Positions 36,254 through 46,369 of a stretch of 64,000 bases of DNA are shown here, piece after piece. How positions within the stretch are numbered: the stretch's first letter is position 1; the number at the start of each line of letters is the position of its first letter. This stretch comes from Zasmidium citrigriseum. Its lineage: Eukaryota; Ascomycota; Dothideomycetes; Mycosphaerellales; Mycosphaerellaceae. The stretch spans positions 965,637 through 1,029,636 of the forward strand of contig NHNW01000008.1 in the NCBI GenBank assembly GCA_002786025.1, in the 5' to 3' direction. Position numbers and translations under genes: made by a program. The notes beneath the pieces were generated by a model. The model made no database searches, was not told the DNA's origin, and saw only the letters and a program-made list of their open reading frames with translations.

Positions 36254-37760
36254 TTACGATAGGGTAATGTAATTGTCCTCGTCTTTAGACATAAGCTTAA
36301 AGGTATTCTCTCTTTCGTTCTACCTGTTATTCTACCTAACCTCTCTACGCTTACGAGAGGCTACCTCTGTCTACTCTAATCCTCCCTCGCTTAAACTTAT
36401 AAGCTAGAGTTTAGGCTCGAAGTCCTCTAGCACGAGTCGATATATAAATGCAAACGGATTTTTTTAACTGTAAATAGTACGAGGGATATAGAATAAAGCC
36501 CGACCAAGACATTTATCGGGATCCTTCTTAGCTATTGCGACAAATAGCCGTCTAAGATCGGCCGGATTCTCGCCGCCGCTCGGCTAGCGGGCTTCGTGTG
36601 CTACTTTAAGACGGCCTTCGTGGGTAGTAATATACTATCTCTTAATAGGTGCAATTTCTCCGGTAGAGGTTATAAGACTTGATCGTATGAATTTACCTAG
36701 TATAGGTATGTCTTAAGACGACAACACTAAATAGATCTCGCATAGAAAGGGTAACCTTCGCTAAGTAACCCTACTAATCCTAAGATCGTCGAAACCCCTT
36801 GCATAACTTTACCGTAAAGCTGCACTTTAGCGAAGTGTTTATAAGCTCCTGTCCGTGCTCCTACATAAAACGAGATTCCTAGACCTAATCGTAGACGTTC
36901 CCTTACAAAGTTAGAAAGGCAGATATGTTAATAGATCTCCTTAGTAAGCTCGACATTAATCTTCTTCCACATCTCTATTTCTATCTTCTATAGATGTACT
37001 AGGTATAGGAAGTTCGACATAAGTGCTATCTATCTAGGGGAGTTAATGTTCCTTTAAGTATCCGTTTGCGGCTTCGTCCCTCTACTGTTTTCTAGCTTCG
37101 CCTACTACTTTCTTAAGCGCTTCTAGTATTCTTCTTCGACTATAATCTTATAGTGCGCTACAACTTCATTCACGTCGTCTCGATACTTGTAAGGCAAAGT
37201 AACATAGATATCGTAGTAGTGCTAAATAATCAAAGCAGCGAGAGGACTAAGTGCGACGAAGTACGCATTTCTCTACGAACTGCCTAAGGAACGCAACAAC
37301 TTCGTCGTTGTTAGCGCGGATGTTAGTAGGTGCGTCTGCGATCTTAGCCCTCTTAAGCTCTTTTGCGGATCTTGCGCGGGCTTATTCTTTACTAAAACGA
37401 GCCGAGGATTTTGAGTCGAAGTGCCTTAACATACTTGACATCGTCGCCTTGTAGGCCAAACTGCCTCTCGAGGTAATTAGTGCTCTAGGGGTGGTAGTTA
37501 ATCGCCGACGGCGTAGCGTTTCCTTAGCTCCTTCCACCCTTAGTAAAAGTGTTCCAGGTGATTTTGCGGGCCCTATGCTCTAAGAGTACTTGAGCTCGCA
37601 GAGGCGATTCTCGAAAAGACTAATAACTCCAAGCAACGCGTTTACAGGTTTCTTAACGGGGTAGCGGAAGTCCAAAGGCTGCGAGTAAATTCCAGGTTCG
37701 CTATTTTGGGTTGGAAAGACAGGCAATGCTCCTTGTCCCGTGAACACAAATCTGCCGCAC
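36254..37760 (-). pseudogene. SNF2-like ATPase, C-terminal part, module copy B
   Basis: Corresponds to the C-terminal 40% of the ATPase at 24,480-28,550. Motif III reads LWTSATP at about 37,655-37,680, with the Trp codon intact where the central copy has TAG, which supports the reading. IRANNDEVVAFLRQFVEKC and VLRRT follow at about 37,255-37,330. The frame ends at TAA 36,254-36,256 after a basic Arg/Asn tail. Everything N-terminal to about 37,760 is missing and is replaced by unrelated sequence, so the module array is truncated here. Confidence 0.7.
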
Positions 37761-37968
37761 ACGATAGCATTTTCCCTGTCGTGGGGAGCAAGGACGCATA
37801 GGGGTCATCGACGAATTAACGCGTATCCTAAAGGACCTAAACTCACCTAACGCGTGGCACTGTACTAGGTGTATTGCTCTGGAGTTGTTGATCAACCTTC
37901 TTCTACTCCTTCTAAGCCAGCTTCTCCAACTTGTCTTGCTCTTTCTCACGCTCTTTCTCACGCTCTTT
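37760..37968 (-). other. Junction segment with Lys/Glu-rich frame
   Basis: Sequence between the truncated ATPase and the FAS fragment. One minus-strand frame reads a (KERE)-like run from a short GAGAAAGAGCGT repeat followed by KLEKLA, i.e. a possible coiled coil. It may be host sequence trapped at the breakpoint. No further assignment. Confidence 0.35.
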
Positions 37969-38998
37969 CCCTGTATGAATCCCCCAGCGTTTGGCCATCC
38001 TGGATTCGCAAGAGGGATACGATCGATTTCCCGCCCGCCATGTCTCTTGATAAAGTCGAGCACAGGGTTGCCAAGGCAGTTATCCTCCTCGAAATGAATG
38101 GTCCCATAGGTTTCCAGTCGGCCAGTGTCGCTCGAAACCTTGACAGATCCGGAAATCTATAGTCGACGTCTTTCATGGCTTGCGTACCACATATTGAACA
38201 TGTTCAAGTTAAAGATCAATTGCTTTCCTAGTAGCTGAACACTCGACTCTCCCTTTAGCCATATGCATTTCTGCAGCAACGCTGCCACACTTTCAAACTG
38301 TACAGGGAGTGTTAGTTGACTTCGATGCGTAGCAAATTGCCTGCCACTCTCGTCCACGTGCCGAAGGAAGAACTCTGTCTGGATGACAATAACCTTCTCA
38401 GATCCTCTGAGAATGTCGGCGGTCACCTGAACGACCGTTCCAGAGCTCGCGTGCTTGAGGGAGGTGATCCTCGAATTGGTTGTGACCTTATCCCCACACC
38501 GCAGCGGTAAAGAACCTTCGGAGTACTCAAAGTTGATAGAGCGATGGAGCAGCCTGAGAAAATCACACTTTAGTGCCGGTATTATAACAGGCTCAACAAG
38601 AGCCTTCTATGCGATGACGATGCAGAAGTCGAGAGGCAGGGACCCCTGCGGATGCCATCCCTGAAGGTCTGCAGCATCGCTATGGGACACAGCTGCCATG
38701 TACATGTGCACGTCCTGAGGAGAGATCACATGTTCGGTGCCTCTGTACTCGGAAGCGAGGCCATCGCTACCTAAGCGCGACTCAACCCCAATTTTCCACA
38801 GCTCAGAGTACAAGGTTTGTACATTCGCCGAGCGCAAGTCTTCATCCTCGACCAGTACAGCATTGGAGTCTGTGAAGTGCAAGTGGTACGTGAAAGTGGG
38901 CTTTGTGGTCGCGCCTAATTCGTGCGGCAGGTCGAGCTCTACCACAACAGAGGTCTTGGAAATAGACAGTCGGAGGATTTCCAATCCTCTGGACTGCA
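37968..38998 (-). pseudogene. Fatty acid synthase beta-subunit fragment (HexB/FAS1-like)
   Basis: About 340 codons in one register with two in-frame TAG codons, at 38,607 (Trp in an expected IVxxWKA) and at about 38,158 (Gln). Landmarks of the fungal FAS-beta dehydratase/hot-dog region occur in order: LYSELWKIG, PLDFCIVIA followed by KALVEP, LLHRSINFEY, LRCGDKVTTNSRITSL, FFLRHVDESG, LLGKQLIFNL, then YGTIHFEEDNCLGNPVLDFIKRHG. In FAS1 and in HexB-type subunits of aflatoxin-like pathways the last motif reads GNPVxDYLxRNG. The acetyltransferase, enoyl reductase and malonyl/palmitoyl transferase regions are absent. The fragment stops near 37,968. PLANPGW after it fits the HexB type better than primary FAS (inference). 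Confidence 0.82.
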
Positions 38999-40122
38999 GA
39001 CCGATGTCATGCCCTGTGTTCGCGACCTGATTGTAGAAGAACTTGGCCTGTGGGAACAGAACCCCAGTCCCTGCTGTGGTCGATGTCGCACCGGTACCGC
39101 AGTTGCCTCGGAATCCGACAAGAGGGTCCGTGGGAAGTACAGCGCAGAAAATCTGGTCATTCTGTCCGTTTAGCAGCAGAAGTGAGCCTTTATATAGAGG
39201 AGCCGGCAGCTGACTGAGTGAAGAGGTGGCCAGTTCCCCGGCAGGTACAGGATTGGTGTGTGCGAAGTCATAAGCCGCGAGCTGCTTGTCGTAATTTCCG
39301 AAATAGAATACGCCTTGACTTCCTCGAGCACTTGTAGTTAGCAGATAGGTTGGGTCCAGCCCGGGAAACCGAGTCGGGCTGGCGATAGCTGCAGGGACGA
39401 AGCCGACTGCAGCAACACTTCCAGCACCGCCGACGAGGAACTTGTCTGTGAAGGCCTGGACGATGTATGTTGCGACCGGTGCGTCTGGATGGACTTGCAT
39501 GAGAAGCTCGCAGACTGTGGAGCCTTCCGAGTGGCAGACAGGTATGACTTTGTCGAACTTGCGGCCTCCGGCGATGGTGCTCGAGCGTACTTGCATGATG
39601 ATTTGATACAAGACTTCCGTGTTGGCTGGTAATTGACAGACCGTGAGTCCGTTGGGCTTGCTAGAATCGCCATTGCAGATTCGATCGATGGCTAGTGTTG
39701 GGTAGCCCTGCTTGGACGCATACGCGACGTATGAGTACTTATCGCCATCGTAGCCTTGTCCAGGAGGTCCTAGCCCTGACCAGTAGTCTTTGTTGTATGT
39801 CTGAAAACATTAGCAGGTCGGTCTCTTGCAGTCCGTCGCTATTCGGGCTTACCACTCCGTGAACAAGGAGCTGGAGAGTGTTTTTGCGCGAGGGAATGTT
39901 GACTTCAGGCTCACAGTAGCGAGCTGCAATCTTGTAGGTCCCGGTGATCTCTACTTTCGGCAAAGCAGTCAAAGCGTCCAGTGTAAGGCCAGAGGTATTG
40001 GCGGGCAGCTGGATGTTCAGTGCTGTTATGCTAACCGTGAACGTCAACAGATTACATGTTGGCTCTGCAGATGCCACAGAAGTTGATCCCAGCAAGGAGA
40101 GAATAGCCCATCTGAGGCGCAT
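38607..40122 (-). CDS. Secreted alpha/beta-hydrolase, tail replaced by FAS fragment
   Basis: Exons 40,122-39,853 and 39,800-38,607; intron 39,852-39,801 runs GTAAGC to TTTTCAG (52 bp) and keeps phase. Signal peptide MRLRWAILSLLGSTSVASA. The rest is a fungal lipase/esterase-type alpha/beta hydrolase: oxyanion region LLVHGV, GLGPPGQGYDGD, nucleophile Ser in VCHSEGS, acid in LNGQNDQ, His in NTGHDIGLQ. So the catalytic triad appears complete (about residues 1-360). From about 38,998 the frame passes without a break into the FAS-beta fragment and ends at its first TAG (38,607-38,609). The natural C-terminus of the hydrolase is therefore missing. Could still be active, or be a dead chimera. Confidence 0.7.
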
Positions 40123-40529
40123 GTTAACCAGCCCTAGAGTCGTCGAGTAAGCCTTATTCCCTGCCTCCGTTCATGCGCCTGGTGGTGATATATGAGCTGT
40201 ATGGCGGTAATGCCTTCCACAGGAATGCCGAAAGAACGGAAGGGGATTTTCTTCCCGCGAGCGGGGTCGCGACTGCTTATATTGAAGATGCATTTTCTTT
40301 TTGAGCTCTGGAATCCTGACGCAATGGTGTAAGCGTCCGTCGATGGAGTGGCGGCGGTGGTGCAAGTGACGGAGGAAGTTTGAGCAAGTGTGACTTCTGA
40401 AAAGGGGAAGGAGGATGAAGTCACCGGGCCGTCCCGTCCAGACCCGCTTTCAAGTGAGTTTCTTCGAGATGAATCGACTGCAGCGTCGCTCGATCACACC
40501 ACGCGACACTCCTCAATGTCATCTCATCA
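40123..40529. promoter_or_regulatory. Shared 407-bp intergenic region between divergent genes
   Basis: The hydrolase (minus) and the PPR gene (plus) are divergent with 407 bp between starts. Base use is normal. I see no clear TATA box or known operator. Confidence 0.4.
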
Positions 40530-42995
40530 TTGATGCCACGATGCCGCCTCTCCATCCGCTCGCTTCTCCATAGTCGCAGCTCTCTGGTCCCGCCAAGTCC
40601 GCCCTGTCGTCCAACATGGCGTCGCTACACCACCGCAGTCGAAGGAGGCCGGGGACATGAACATCCTCCCCTGGACTTGTCGAAGGAAACCGCAGAATCT
40701 TCCTACTTGGATTGGATATTGGGACCGCAAGGTGGGCAAGTGGCAGCCGAATATCCGGATACGACACAGCCGAGCGACAGAAGTGGAGAAGAGAAGGGCT
40801 CAGATGATGGACGGTCGCTATCGAGTGGAAAGACGAGAAGGGAGAGACTAGCACAGTCGAGCATGAAATATGCAAACAGGCAGCAGCGGGTCAATTCGAC
40901 CCAGATAACTGCAGACCGAGAGCATGAACAGTCCTCAACTGGCAAAGGACAGCAGCCGCTCCAGAAGTCTACTGTTCGCAAGATGCGAGCGGGGGCCAAA
41001 CCGCATCGCCCTACCAAGGTCTGGACTTCGCGGTTCCCACATGCCAATGGAGTCAAGATGGCTGCGCTTCGATCTGCGGGTGGGTTCTCAGCCGGCTTCT
41101 CTTCAAACTGGCAACTGCAATTCGCACGAGTTCAAAGACATCAGGACAAGGCGATCGGAGAGCACACATCTAGGCTTGCTCCTGTCGTCCATGAAGATGC
41201 AGCGAGTTGGGCTCGCGAAATATTCAACAGATCGGAAGAGAGCATGTCCATGGTGTTGGGCCGACTGGCTGGCTTCAGTATTAGCCAGAAAACATTTTGC
41301 TGGTCTCAGATCGCCCTCTGGCTTTTGTACGATGATCCCGAGAAGATGATACCCTTCCTCCGCGAAACACACGTCTTTCCATATGCACCAATCGCCTGCG
41401 TTGACGACAGTCTGAGATATCTGGCCAACCATTTCTCTCACGAGCAGGACCTGCATCACCTTCAGGCACTTGCAGACCTGTTTCCTGTCCTCGCGAAACG
41501 AGAGAAAGCCGGCCGTTTGCATATGCACGGACCCTTCTTCCGGCTGTTGATGCCTCATTGCAGCCATGAGCAAATCAATGAGATGTATCGCGCTGTCAAA
41601 GTACATCACGTCAAGGTCGAATGGCATACGTTCTTGCACTTTGCTACTTACTTCGCCAAGAGCGAGCATTTCGAGCAAGCTCTTGATGCTTTGTTGGAAG
41701 CCAAGAACGCAAATGCAGATCTCGACTCCTTTGCCTTTCGCAGCAACTGTTCGACCCTGCTACGCAATTCAATTCGACAGCCAGCTGGCCTTCGGGTCTG
41801 TTTACGAATCGTAGACAACCTCGTCAAAATTGGAGTCAAGCTGAACAATCAGCTATGCAACATTGTCATGCTGAATGCGGTGGAAGCTGGCGATTTGAAG
41901 ACTGCGTTCTCGATCTACAGCTCGTTGGTCGAGCATGGCCTGGAGGCGGACAAGTACACCTACGCCATTCTTCTGAAAGGATGCAAGTCTGCAATCGATG
42001 ATGCTGAAACTCTCAACGCTACTATTCGAGCCGCCATAACACACGTCCAAGTCGTTCAGGAGCCTGTCGTAGCCACCGAGATTCTACACTGTCTTGCACT
42101 CCATCACAGAAAGCACAACCCGGACAGAGCTTTCGACACGGTGACAGATGCATTCGCACAGCTATTCGATTCGACCCCGCTTGAGCAGCTGGGAGTCATG
42201 CCGGCGAAAGGACTTCAAGCTGGACCTGTGTCAACCGAGAAGATGCAACCTCCACCGCAAGCAATGGGCATCATGATCGCGATGTATCTGGACCATGTAT
42301 TCGCACGATCCCAAAGCACATCTGGAGCATACGAATTGTACAAGCGCTTTCGCACGCTTGTTGAGAACGGCTTGGAACCTTTCGTTTCCATGACGGAGAC
42401 CGATCATGTAGCCAACTGTTTCTTGATGACATTTATCAAGAAAAAGCAAGGCCTTCTCCCTGCTGCTCAAGTCATCAAAGACATGCAACGAACTTCGGAT
42501 GACTTATCATCAAGGCAACAATGCAAACCTACTCAACAGACGTGGTCAATATTTGTGCATGGATTTTCTCGACACGGCCAAATGAAGCTCGCCGAGCAAG
42601 TCTTGACCTACATGCGTGGAAAGGGCATGGAACCGAATAAAGTGACCTGGAACATTCTGGCAACGGGCTATGCAAGCGCACAGGATGTCGAGGGGACACT
42701 TGATGTGCTAAGGCGGATGGAAGCCGACAGCGTAACATGGGATGAATGGACATTGAATGGCGTGAGGAAGTTGCAAGACCAAGAAACACTTCGAAAGGAG
42801 CTCGAACGGAGACGAGAAGTACCACAGCTGGACTTCACAGGCGACATCAAAGACGGCCTTGGCGAGCGGCTGAATGCTTTTGGAGAAGCTCCCCGCACGA
42901 TAGAGCGAAAGGAGCCGGAAACGGTCGAGGGCGTAGCAGATTCGCCTTCATATCTGGCCGAGTCAGGAGCACAGTCATATACCCCTTTCAATTGA
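40530..42995 (+). CDS. Mitochondrial pentatricopeptide repeat (PPR) protein
   Basis: Single exon, 821 residues. PPR proteins bind single-stranded RNA and control expression of mitochondrial transcripts. The N-terminus (Arg/Ser-rich, no acidic residues in the first 35, then RRYTTA) is a typical mitochondrial targeting peptide. PPR-type helical pairs are visible at about residues 437-485 (NIVMLNAVEAGDLKTAF, then HGLEADKYTYAILLKGC) and 669-735 (IFVHGFSRHGQMKLAEQVL, then GMEPNKVTWNILATGYAS). The middle is helical with degenerate repeats. The gene starts 407 bp from the divergent hydrolase and ends 6 bp from the convergent next gene. Which RNA it binds cannot be told. Fungal CYA5/PET309-like proteins are one possible relation. 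Confidence 0.88.
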   Translation: MMPRCRLSIRSLLHSRSSLVPPSPPCRPTWRRYTTAVEGGRGHEHPPLDLSKETAESSYLDWILGPQGGQVAAEYPDTTQPSDRSGEEKGSDDGRSLSSGKTRRERLAQSSMKYANRQQRVNSTQITADREHEQSSTGKGQQPLQKSTVRKMRAGAKPHRPTKVWTSRFPHANGVKMAALRSAGGFSAGFSSNWQLQFARVQRHQDKAIGEHTSRLAPVVHEDAASWAREIFNRSEESMSMVLGRLAGFSISQKTFCWSQIALWLLYDDPEKMIPFLRETHVFPYAPIACVDDSLRYLANHFSHEQDLHHLQALADLFPVLAKREKAGRLHMHGPFFRLLMPHCSHEQINEMYRAVKVHHVKVEWHTFLHFATYFAKSEHFEQALDALLEAKNANADLDSFAFRSNCSTLLRNSIRQPAGLRVCLRIVDNLVKIGVKLNNQLCNIVMLNAVEAGDLKTAFSIYSSLVEHGLEADKYTYAILLKGCKSAIDDAETLNATIRAAITHVQVVQEPVVATEILHCLALHHRKHNPDRAFDTVTDAFAQLFDSTPLEQLGVMPAKGLQAGPVSTEKMQPPPQAMGIMIAMYLDHVFARSQSTSGAYELYKRFRTLVENGLEPFVSMTETDHVANCFLMTFIKKKQGLLPAAQVIKDMQRTSDDLSSRQQCKPTQQTWSIFVHGFSRHGQMKLAEQVLTYMRGKGMEPNKVTWNILATGYASAQDVEGTLDVLRRMEADSVTWDEWTLNGVRKLQDQETLRKELERRREVPQLDFTGDIKDGLGERLNAFGEAPRTIERKEPETVEGVADSPSYLAESGAQSYTPFN

Positions 42996-43001
42996 AAAAT
43001 T

Positions 43002-43634
43002 CTACCTCCCAACCCCCATCCCAACCCCATCAACATTCGCAAACCCAGCGCTCGTATGCTCCTTCCACCAAACCCACCTCCCCCCATCTTTCTCCCACCT
43101 CCAAAAGAACACATTCATCTTCTCCCTCTCCACCCCTCTCGCATCATTATGCACCAACAACCCCACCCAGACCGTCGCATAACCGCTATGCCAATCGATA
43201 TGGACATTGGCGTTTATGACTTCGGCGTAGACGTCTGGGCTGAGCTCGGAAAAGTACCACTCCCGGAGCTTGAGCATTTCTGGCCCGGAGAGTTTGAGGA
43301 CTTGCCCGTTGTCTTCGGTGTTTTCGTAGATGTAGTCGGGGGAGGCGTAGAGGGTTAGGGGTGTGGCTATGTCGCGGGTGTTGATGCTGTGGCAGATTTG
43401 GAGGGATTGGGATTTGAGGAGGGTGGCGGTGGGATGTTCTTCTTGTTGGGATGGGTTTTTGGTTGCGGTTGTGTCCATGATGTAGGATATGGGTTGTTCG
43501 GTCCTTGTGGAGGCCTTGTCCATAGCGCTTTTTGTTTGAGATTCGAATTTTCTATGTCCTGGAAGAGTATGCCGAGAGGATCGACTTGGAGAGCTGAAGT
43601 CCATCGTATGAGCTACTAAAACTCTCTCAGGCAC
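43002..43634 (-). CDS. Hypothetical protein, possible NTF2/SnoaL-like fold
   Basis: 210 residues; other in-frame ATGs at residue 11 (MDFSSPSR) and further in could be the real start, since the first 60 residues are Ser/Thr-rich. The C-terminal 110 residues look like a compact alpha+beta domain: LTLYASPDYIYE, MLKLREWYF, then strand-like segments HIDWHSGYATVWVGLLVHND and MNVFFWRWEKDGGRWVWW. This order (helices, then long aromatic antiparallel strands) is what NTF2/SnoaL-like proteins show; I rate that as a guess. Its 3' end lies 6 bp from the PPR gene stop, so the two transcripts must overlap in their 3' UTRs. Confidence 0.6.
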   Translation of the reverse strand: MPERVLVAHTMDFSSPSRSSRHTLPGHRKFESQTKSAMDKASTRTEQPISYIMDTTATKNPSQQEEHPTATLLKSQSLQICHSINTRDIATPLTLYASPDYIYENTEDNGQVLKLSGPEMLKLREWYFSELSPDVYAEVINANVHIDWHSGYATVWVGLLVHNDARGVEREKMNVFFWRWEKDGGRWVWWKEHTSAGFANVDGVGMGVGR

Positions 43635-43800
43635 TGCTTATAAAGATCTGGCGAGCAATTCAGCTTTGCTCCTCGGGTCCTTCTGGCTAGTAGGGCAATA
43701 TCCAAGTGATGGATTAGGTGACTCCGGTAAGAAGATGTGTTTACAAATTCATCTATCATCTCGACCGTTTGACGATGGTAGATCCCTTTCATTGTTTCGA

Positions 43801-44763
43801 TTATGGTGATGAGGTTTGGTCTTCATCTTCGTTGCCGGAATTGTAAAGACGCTTTAGTTTCCCAAGGCACCAGGCCGAATGACGGCCATTACTCTCGTCA
43901 CAGCGAAGATGATAGCAATTGCGATATGATCCCTCCAAGCTCAAGGCATTTTCTCTCATCCTATCGTCCATTTTCTGCCTCTCCAACTCATCGGCTTTGT
44001 CGAGCCGGGCTTTCCACTCGAGTGATGTGGCTGTGGGTTGGCTATGATCCATGAGGTCAACAGTGTAAGGAGCAATGAAGTCATCGAACCTGTTTCCCAA
44101 CAGAGGTTCCGCATCGACCCAAAGTAGCAGATGCTCGGGATCATAGCCACATTCTGTGACGTCCAGAATCGGGCGGTCGCTCCAGTACACCAACGAGCCC
44201 TCGCTATAGAGAGCCACGGATTCGCTGAGGCATCCATTCTTAACACAATCCAAGCAGATGTTTGTGGCTTGGTACAAATGTGATAGCTTCGCGGTACGCC
44301 TAGAGTATCGGCCTGAAGGTAGAGGGAAAGAGAAATTCAAAAGCTCCTCGGTAATATCGACACACTTTCTGCAGTGAAACCCCTGGTGAAGCCCTCGTCG
44401 AGCACATGAGCGGCAGGCCACATAATCCGTAGTATAAAGATAAAGCGCCAACGCATGATCATTTGGCATAGCTTCCAGTATACTCCTCCATGATGTTGTT
44501 GTATGATTCGGGGTCGTCCAACTTTGGAGTTTCGCCAAGGTCCTCGTTGGTTCAGTGGTATGACCGGCCATGGCCCAAACTCTACTACGAAGCACAAGTC
44601 CAGCGTATGCCTCGTTGACGACTTGCTGACGTTCTTGTGAGTCTTCATGCAAGGTCGAAACCATGTGTTCGCACCAGTCGAGATATCCGGCAAACGCTGC
44701 AAGAGTAAGTGCTGTCTCTCCAGAGGCATTGCGTGCACCGAGGTCAACCTTTGAGGGTAGCCT
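43801..44763 (-). CDS. Ankyrin-type protein with Cys zinc motif, 5' end missing
   Basis: The open frame from ATG 44,664 has 287 residues, but coding sequence clearly continues upstream to about 44,763: DLGARNASGETALTLAAFAGY is an ankyrin repeat. There it meets an intron-like acceptor (CGTCCAG) preceded by in-frame stops. No upstream exon can be found, because the RIP island starts about 120 bp further. The centre holds CRSCARRGLHQGFHCRKC (C-x2-C-x10-C-x2-C), a likely zinc-binding knot, with more Cys pairs (CLDC) after it. The C-terminal half is acidic/charged without a known domain. Fungal ankyrin proteins with such a Cys-rich tail are common and uncharacterised. Probably a 5'-truncated gene, or one whose first exons lie beyond the repeats. 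Confidence 0.6.
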   Translation of the reverse strand, partial: RLPSKVDLGARNASGETALTLAAFAGYLDWCEHMVSTLHEDSQERQQVVNEAYAGLVLRSRVWAMAGHTTEPTRTLAKLQSWTTPNHTTTSWRSILEAMPNDHALALYLYTTDYVACRSCARRGLHQGFHCRKCVDITEELLNFSFPLPSGRYSRRTAKLSHLYQATNICLDCVKNGCLSESVALYSEGSLVYWSDRPILDVTECGYDPEHLLLWVDAEPLLGNRFDDFIAPYTVDLMDHSQPTATSLEWKARLDKADELERQKMDDRMRENALSLEGSYRNCYHLRCDESNGRHSAWCLGKLKRLYNSGNEDEDQTSSP

Positions 44764-44911
44764 GGACGTTTGAGTTTATTAAAACTATCGTCACCTGATC
44801 ACCTCAACACTTTCGTTATCTGATCACCTCAACCTCCGTCCTAATTAGGCCTAGTGTGACGGGCAGATCCGCTCCTCCAACCTCACCTCTCGACTTCAAT
44901 AAACCTTCGTC
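44764..44911. other. Border of the right RIP island
   Basis: Transition segment with a short direct repeat, CTGATCACCTCAAC, at about 44,797 and 44,820. CA/TG are normal here and vanish after about 44,900. It could be the end of an inserted element, but no partner end is visible. Confidence 0.4.
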
Positions 44912-45599
44912 CTATTATAGTTTTACTATAAAGTAAGATTCGTACTTTATAGAGAAATAGGCTAGAGTTATAATTAGGCTATTATTCTTTAGAGTAGGGA
45001 TATATTAGACCTACGCCTACGTATAAGGGAGAGTAAAGGAGTAAGCCGTAAGAGACTATAATTAAAAGCTTACTATTATTACTACTCGATTTAATCGCTT
45101 AGAATTACGCTATCCTATATTTAGTATTAGTTAGGTAAAGGATTCCCTATTTAGTTCTTCCGCGAAGTAAGAGCCCTACTTCGTAGAAGAATAATAATAG
45201 GGAGTAAAGTAAAGAAGCGTATATAAATAGGGATAATAGAAGCTAAGAAATTAAAAAGGTTACTCTTTACTTATAGACTTCTAATTTCCTTCTTCTACCT
45301 ATATACCCGCTTCCGACAACTATCTTAAATACTATCTATATTATAATAGTTACTATAAATATACTACCGCCGCCGCCTACTATACCTAGCCCTAGCGCTC
45401 GTCGTTTCGTCTCTTCTATTATCTAGTATAATAAAGTATATCTTCTATCTCTTAAGTAGTAGCGAGCTCTAAGCTAACTATTAATATAGAATAATATAAA
45501 TACTCTTACCCGCTTCGTCTCGCGTAGCGAGCTTCGCTTATAGTTCGTTAGTAGCGTCTATTACTCTAGCCTTAGTCCTCGCGAGTATATCTTCGTTTA

Positions 45600-46080
45600 C
45601 TATATTAAGGCTAGTTTTGTCTAGCGCGCTACCTATAAGTCTTTAATATTATAGTAACGATCCTCTAACTTTAGACGATAGTATACTAATATTAATAGTC
45701 TACTATACGCTTGCTCGCGCCTACGCTCGCCTCGTCGCCTATTATTAGGCTACTCGTACTACTCTACTTACTAGTACTCGCGCTTATACCCTCGCCTACT
45801 CCTTTAGTACATATTTAAATATTAGACTTTAGACGGTAGCTTACTAATATTAATATAGGCCGTAATCTACTCGCCTATACCCGCGCCTATCTCGCTACTC
45901 GTTATTTAGCTACTACTCGTCGTTTTACTAGTACTACTAGCGCTCTTCTCTTTAGTAAGTCTCTAACGACTACTTAAACTTTAAAGGATAGTAAGCTAAT
46001 ATTAAAGTAGTCTATCGCTTATAGGTACGCGCTTATAAGTATAGAGCTACTACTACTACTACTCCTTTACTATCTCTATT
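45600..46080. repeat. Three degenerate repeats of about 160 bp
   Basis: Blocks at about 45,660, 45,826 and 45,976 share ACTTTAGACGRTAG followed by TACTAATATTAATA. They may be repeats inside an old reading frame. Too mutated to classify. Confidence 0.5.
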
Positions 46081-46369
46081 AGATTTTAATAACGAAATCG
46101 ATAACTTATAAGTCTTCTAGTCCTCGCTCGATCTATAGCTAGACTAGTAGCTAATATATAGATATAGCTTTATACCTAACAACGATAACTTTATAGGCCC
46201 TAAGCCTAATAATACTACTACTACTACTACTATTACTAGCTAGCCTACTATTAGCGATCCCTCTAGTTCTAGTCTAGTCGCTAGCTCTATCTCTACCTCC
46301 GCTATCCCTATTATAGCCCTAGTAGCCTCTAAGTCTACTACTACTACTACCGCTATACTACGCCCTATT

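Noticed and set aside
37251..37454. 67-codon plus-strand ORF
   Set aside because: Antisense to the ATPase C-terminal region of module copy B, which has stronger evidence.
16300..37760. Starship with a DUF3435 tyrosine recombinase captain
   Set aside because: No captain-like tyrosine recombinase motif could be read in any copy; the ATPase motifs fit SNF2 instead.
16300..37760. Telomere-linked RecQ helicase or Helitron
   Set aside because: Motifs (LRRT landmark, SATP, C-lobe) fit SNF2, not RecQ or Pif1; no Rep motif and no Helitron-type termini seen.
37580..37762. 60-codon minus-strand ORF as a gene
   Set aside because: It is a different register over the ATPase motif III region; the ATPase register shows the conserved motif.
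41103..41678. 191-codon antisense frame within the PPR gene
   Set aside because: Shadow of the real PPR coding sequence.
44540..44580. tRNA-like D-arm string (GGTTCAGTGGTATGACC)
   Set aside because: It lies inside the ankyrin-gene coding frame and no acceptor stem, anticodon arm or T arm fits around it.
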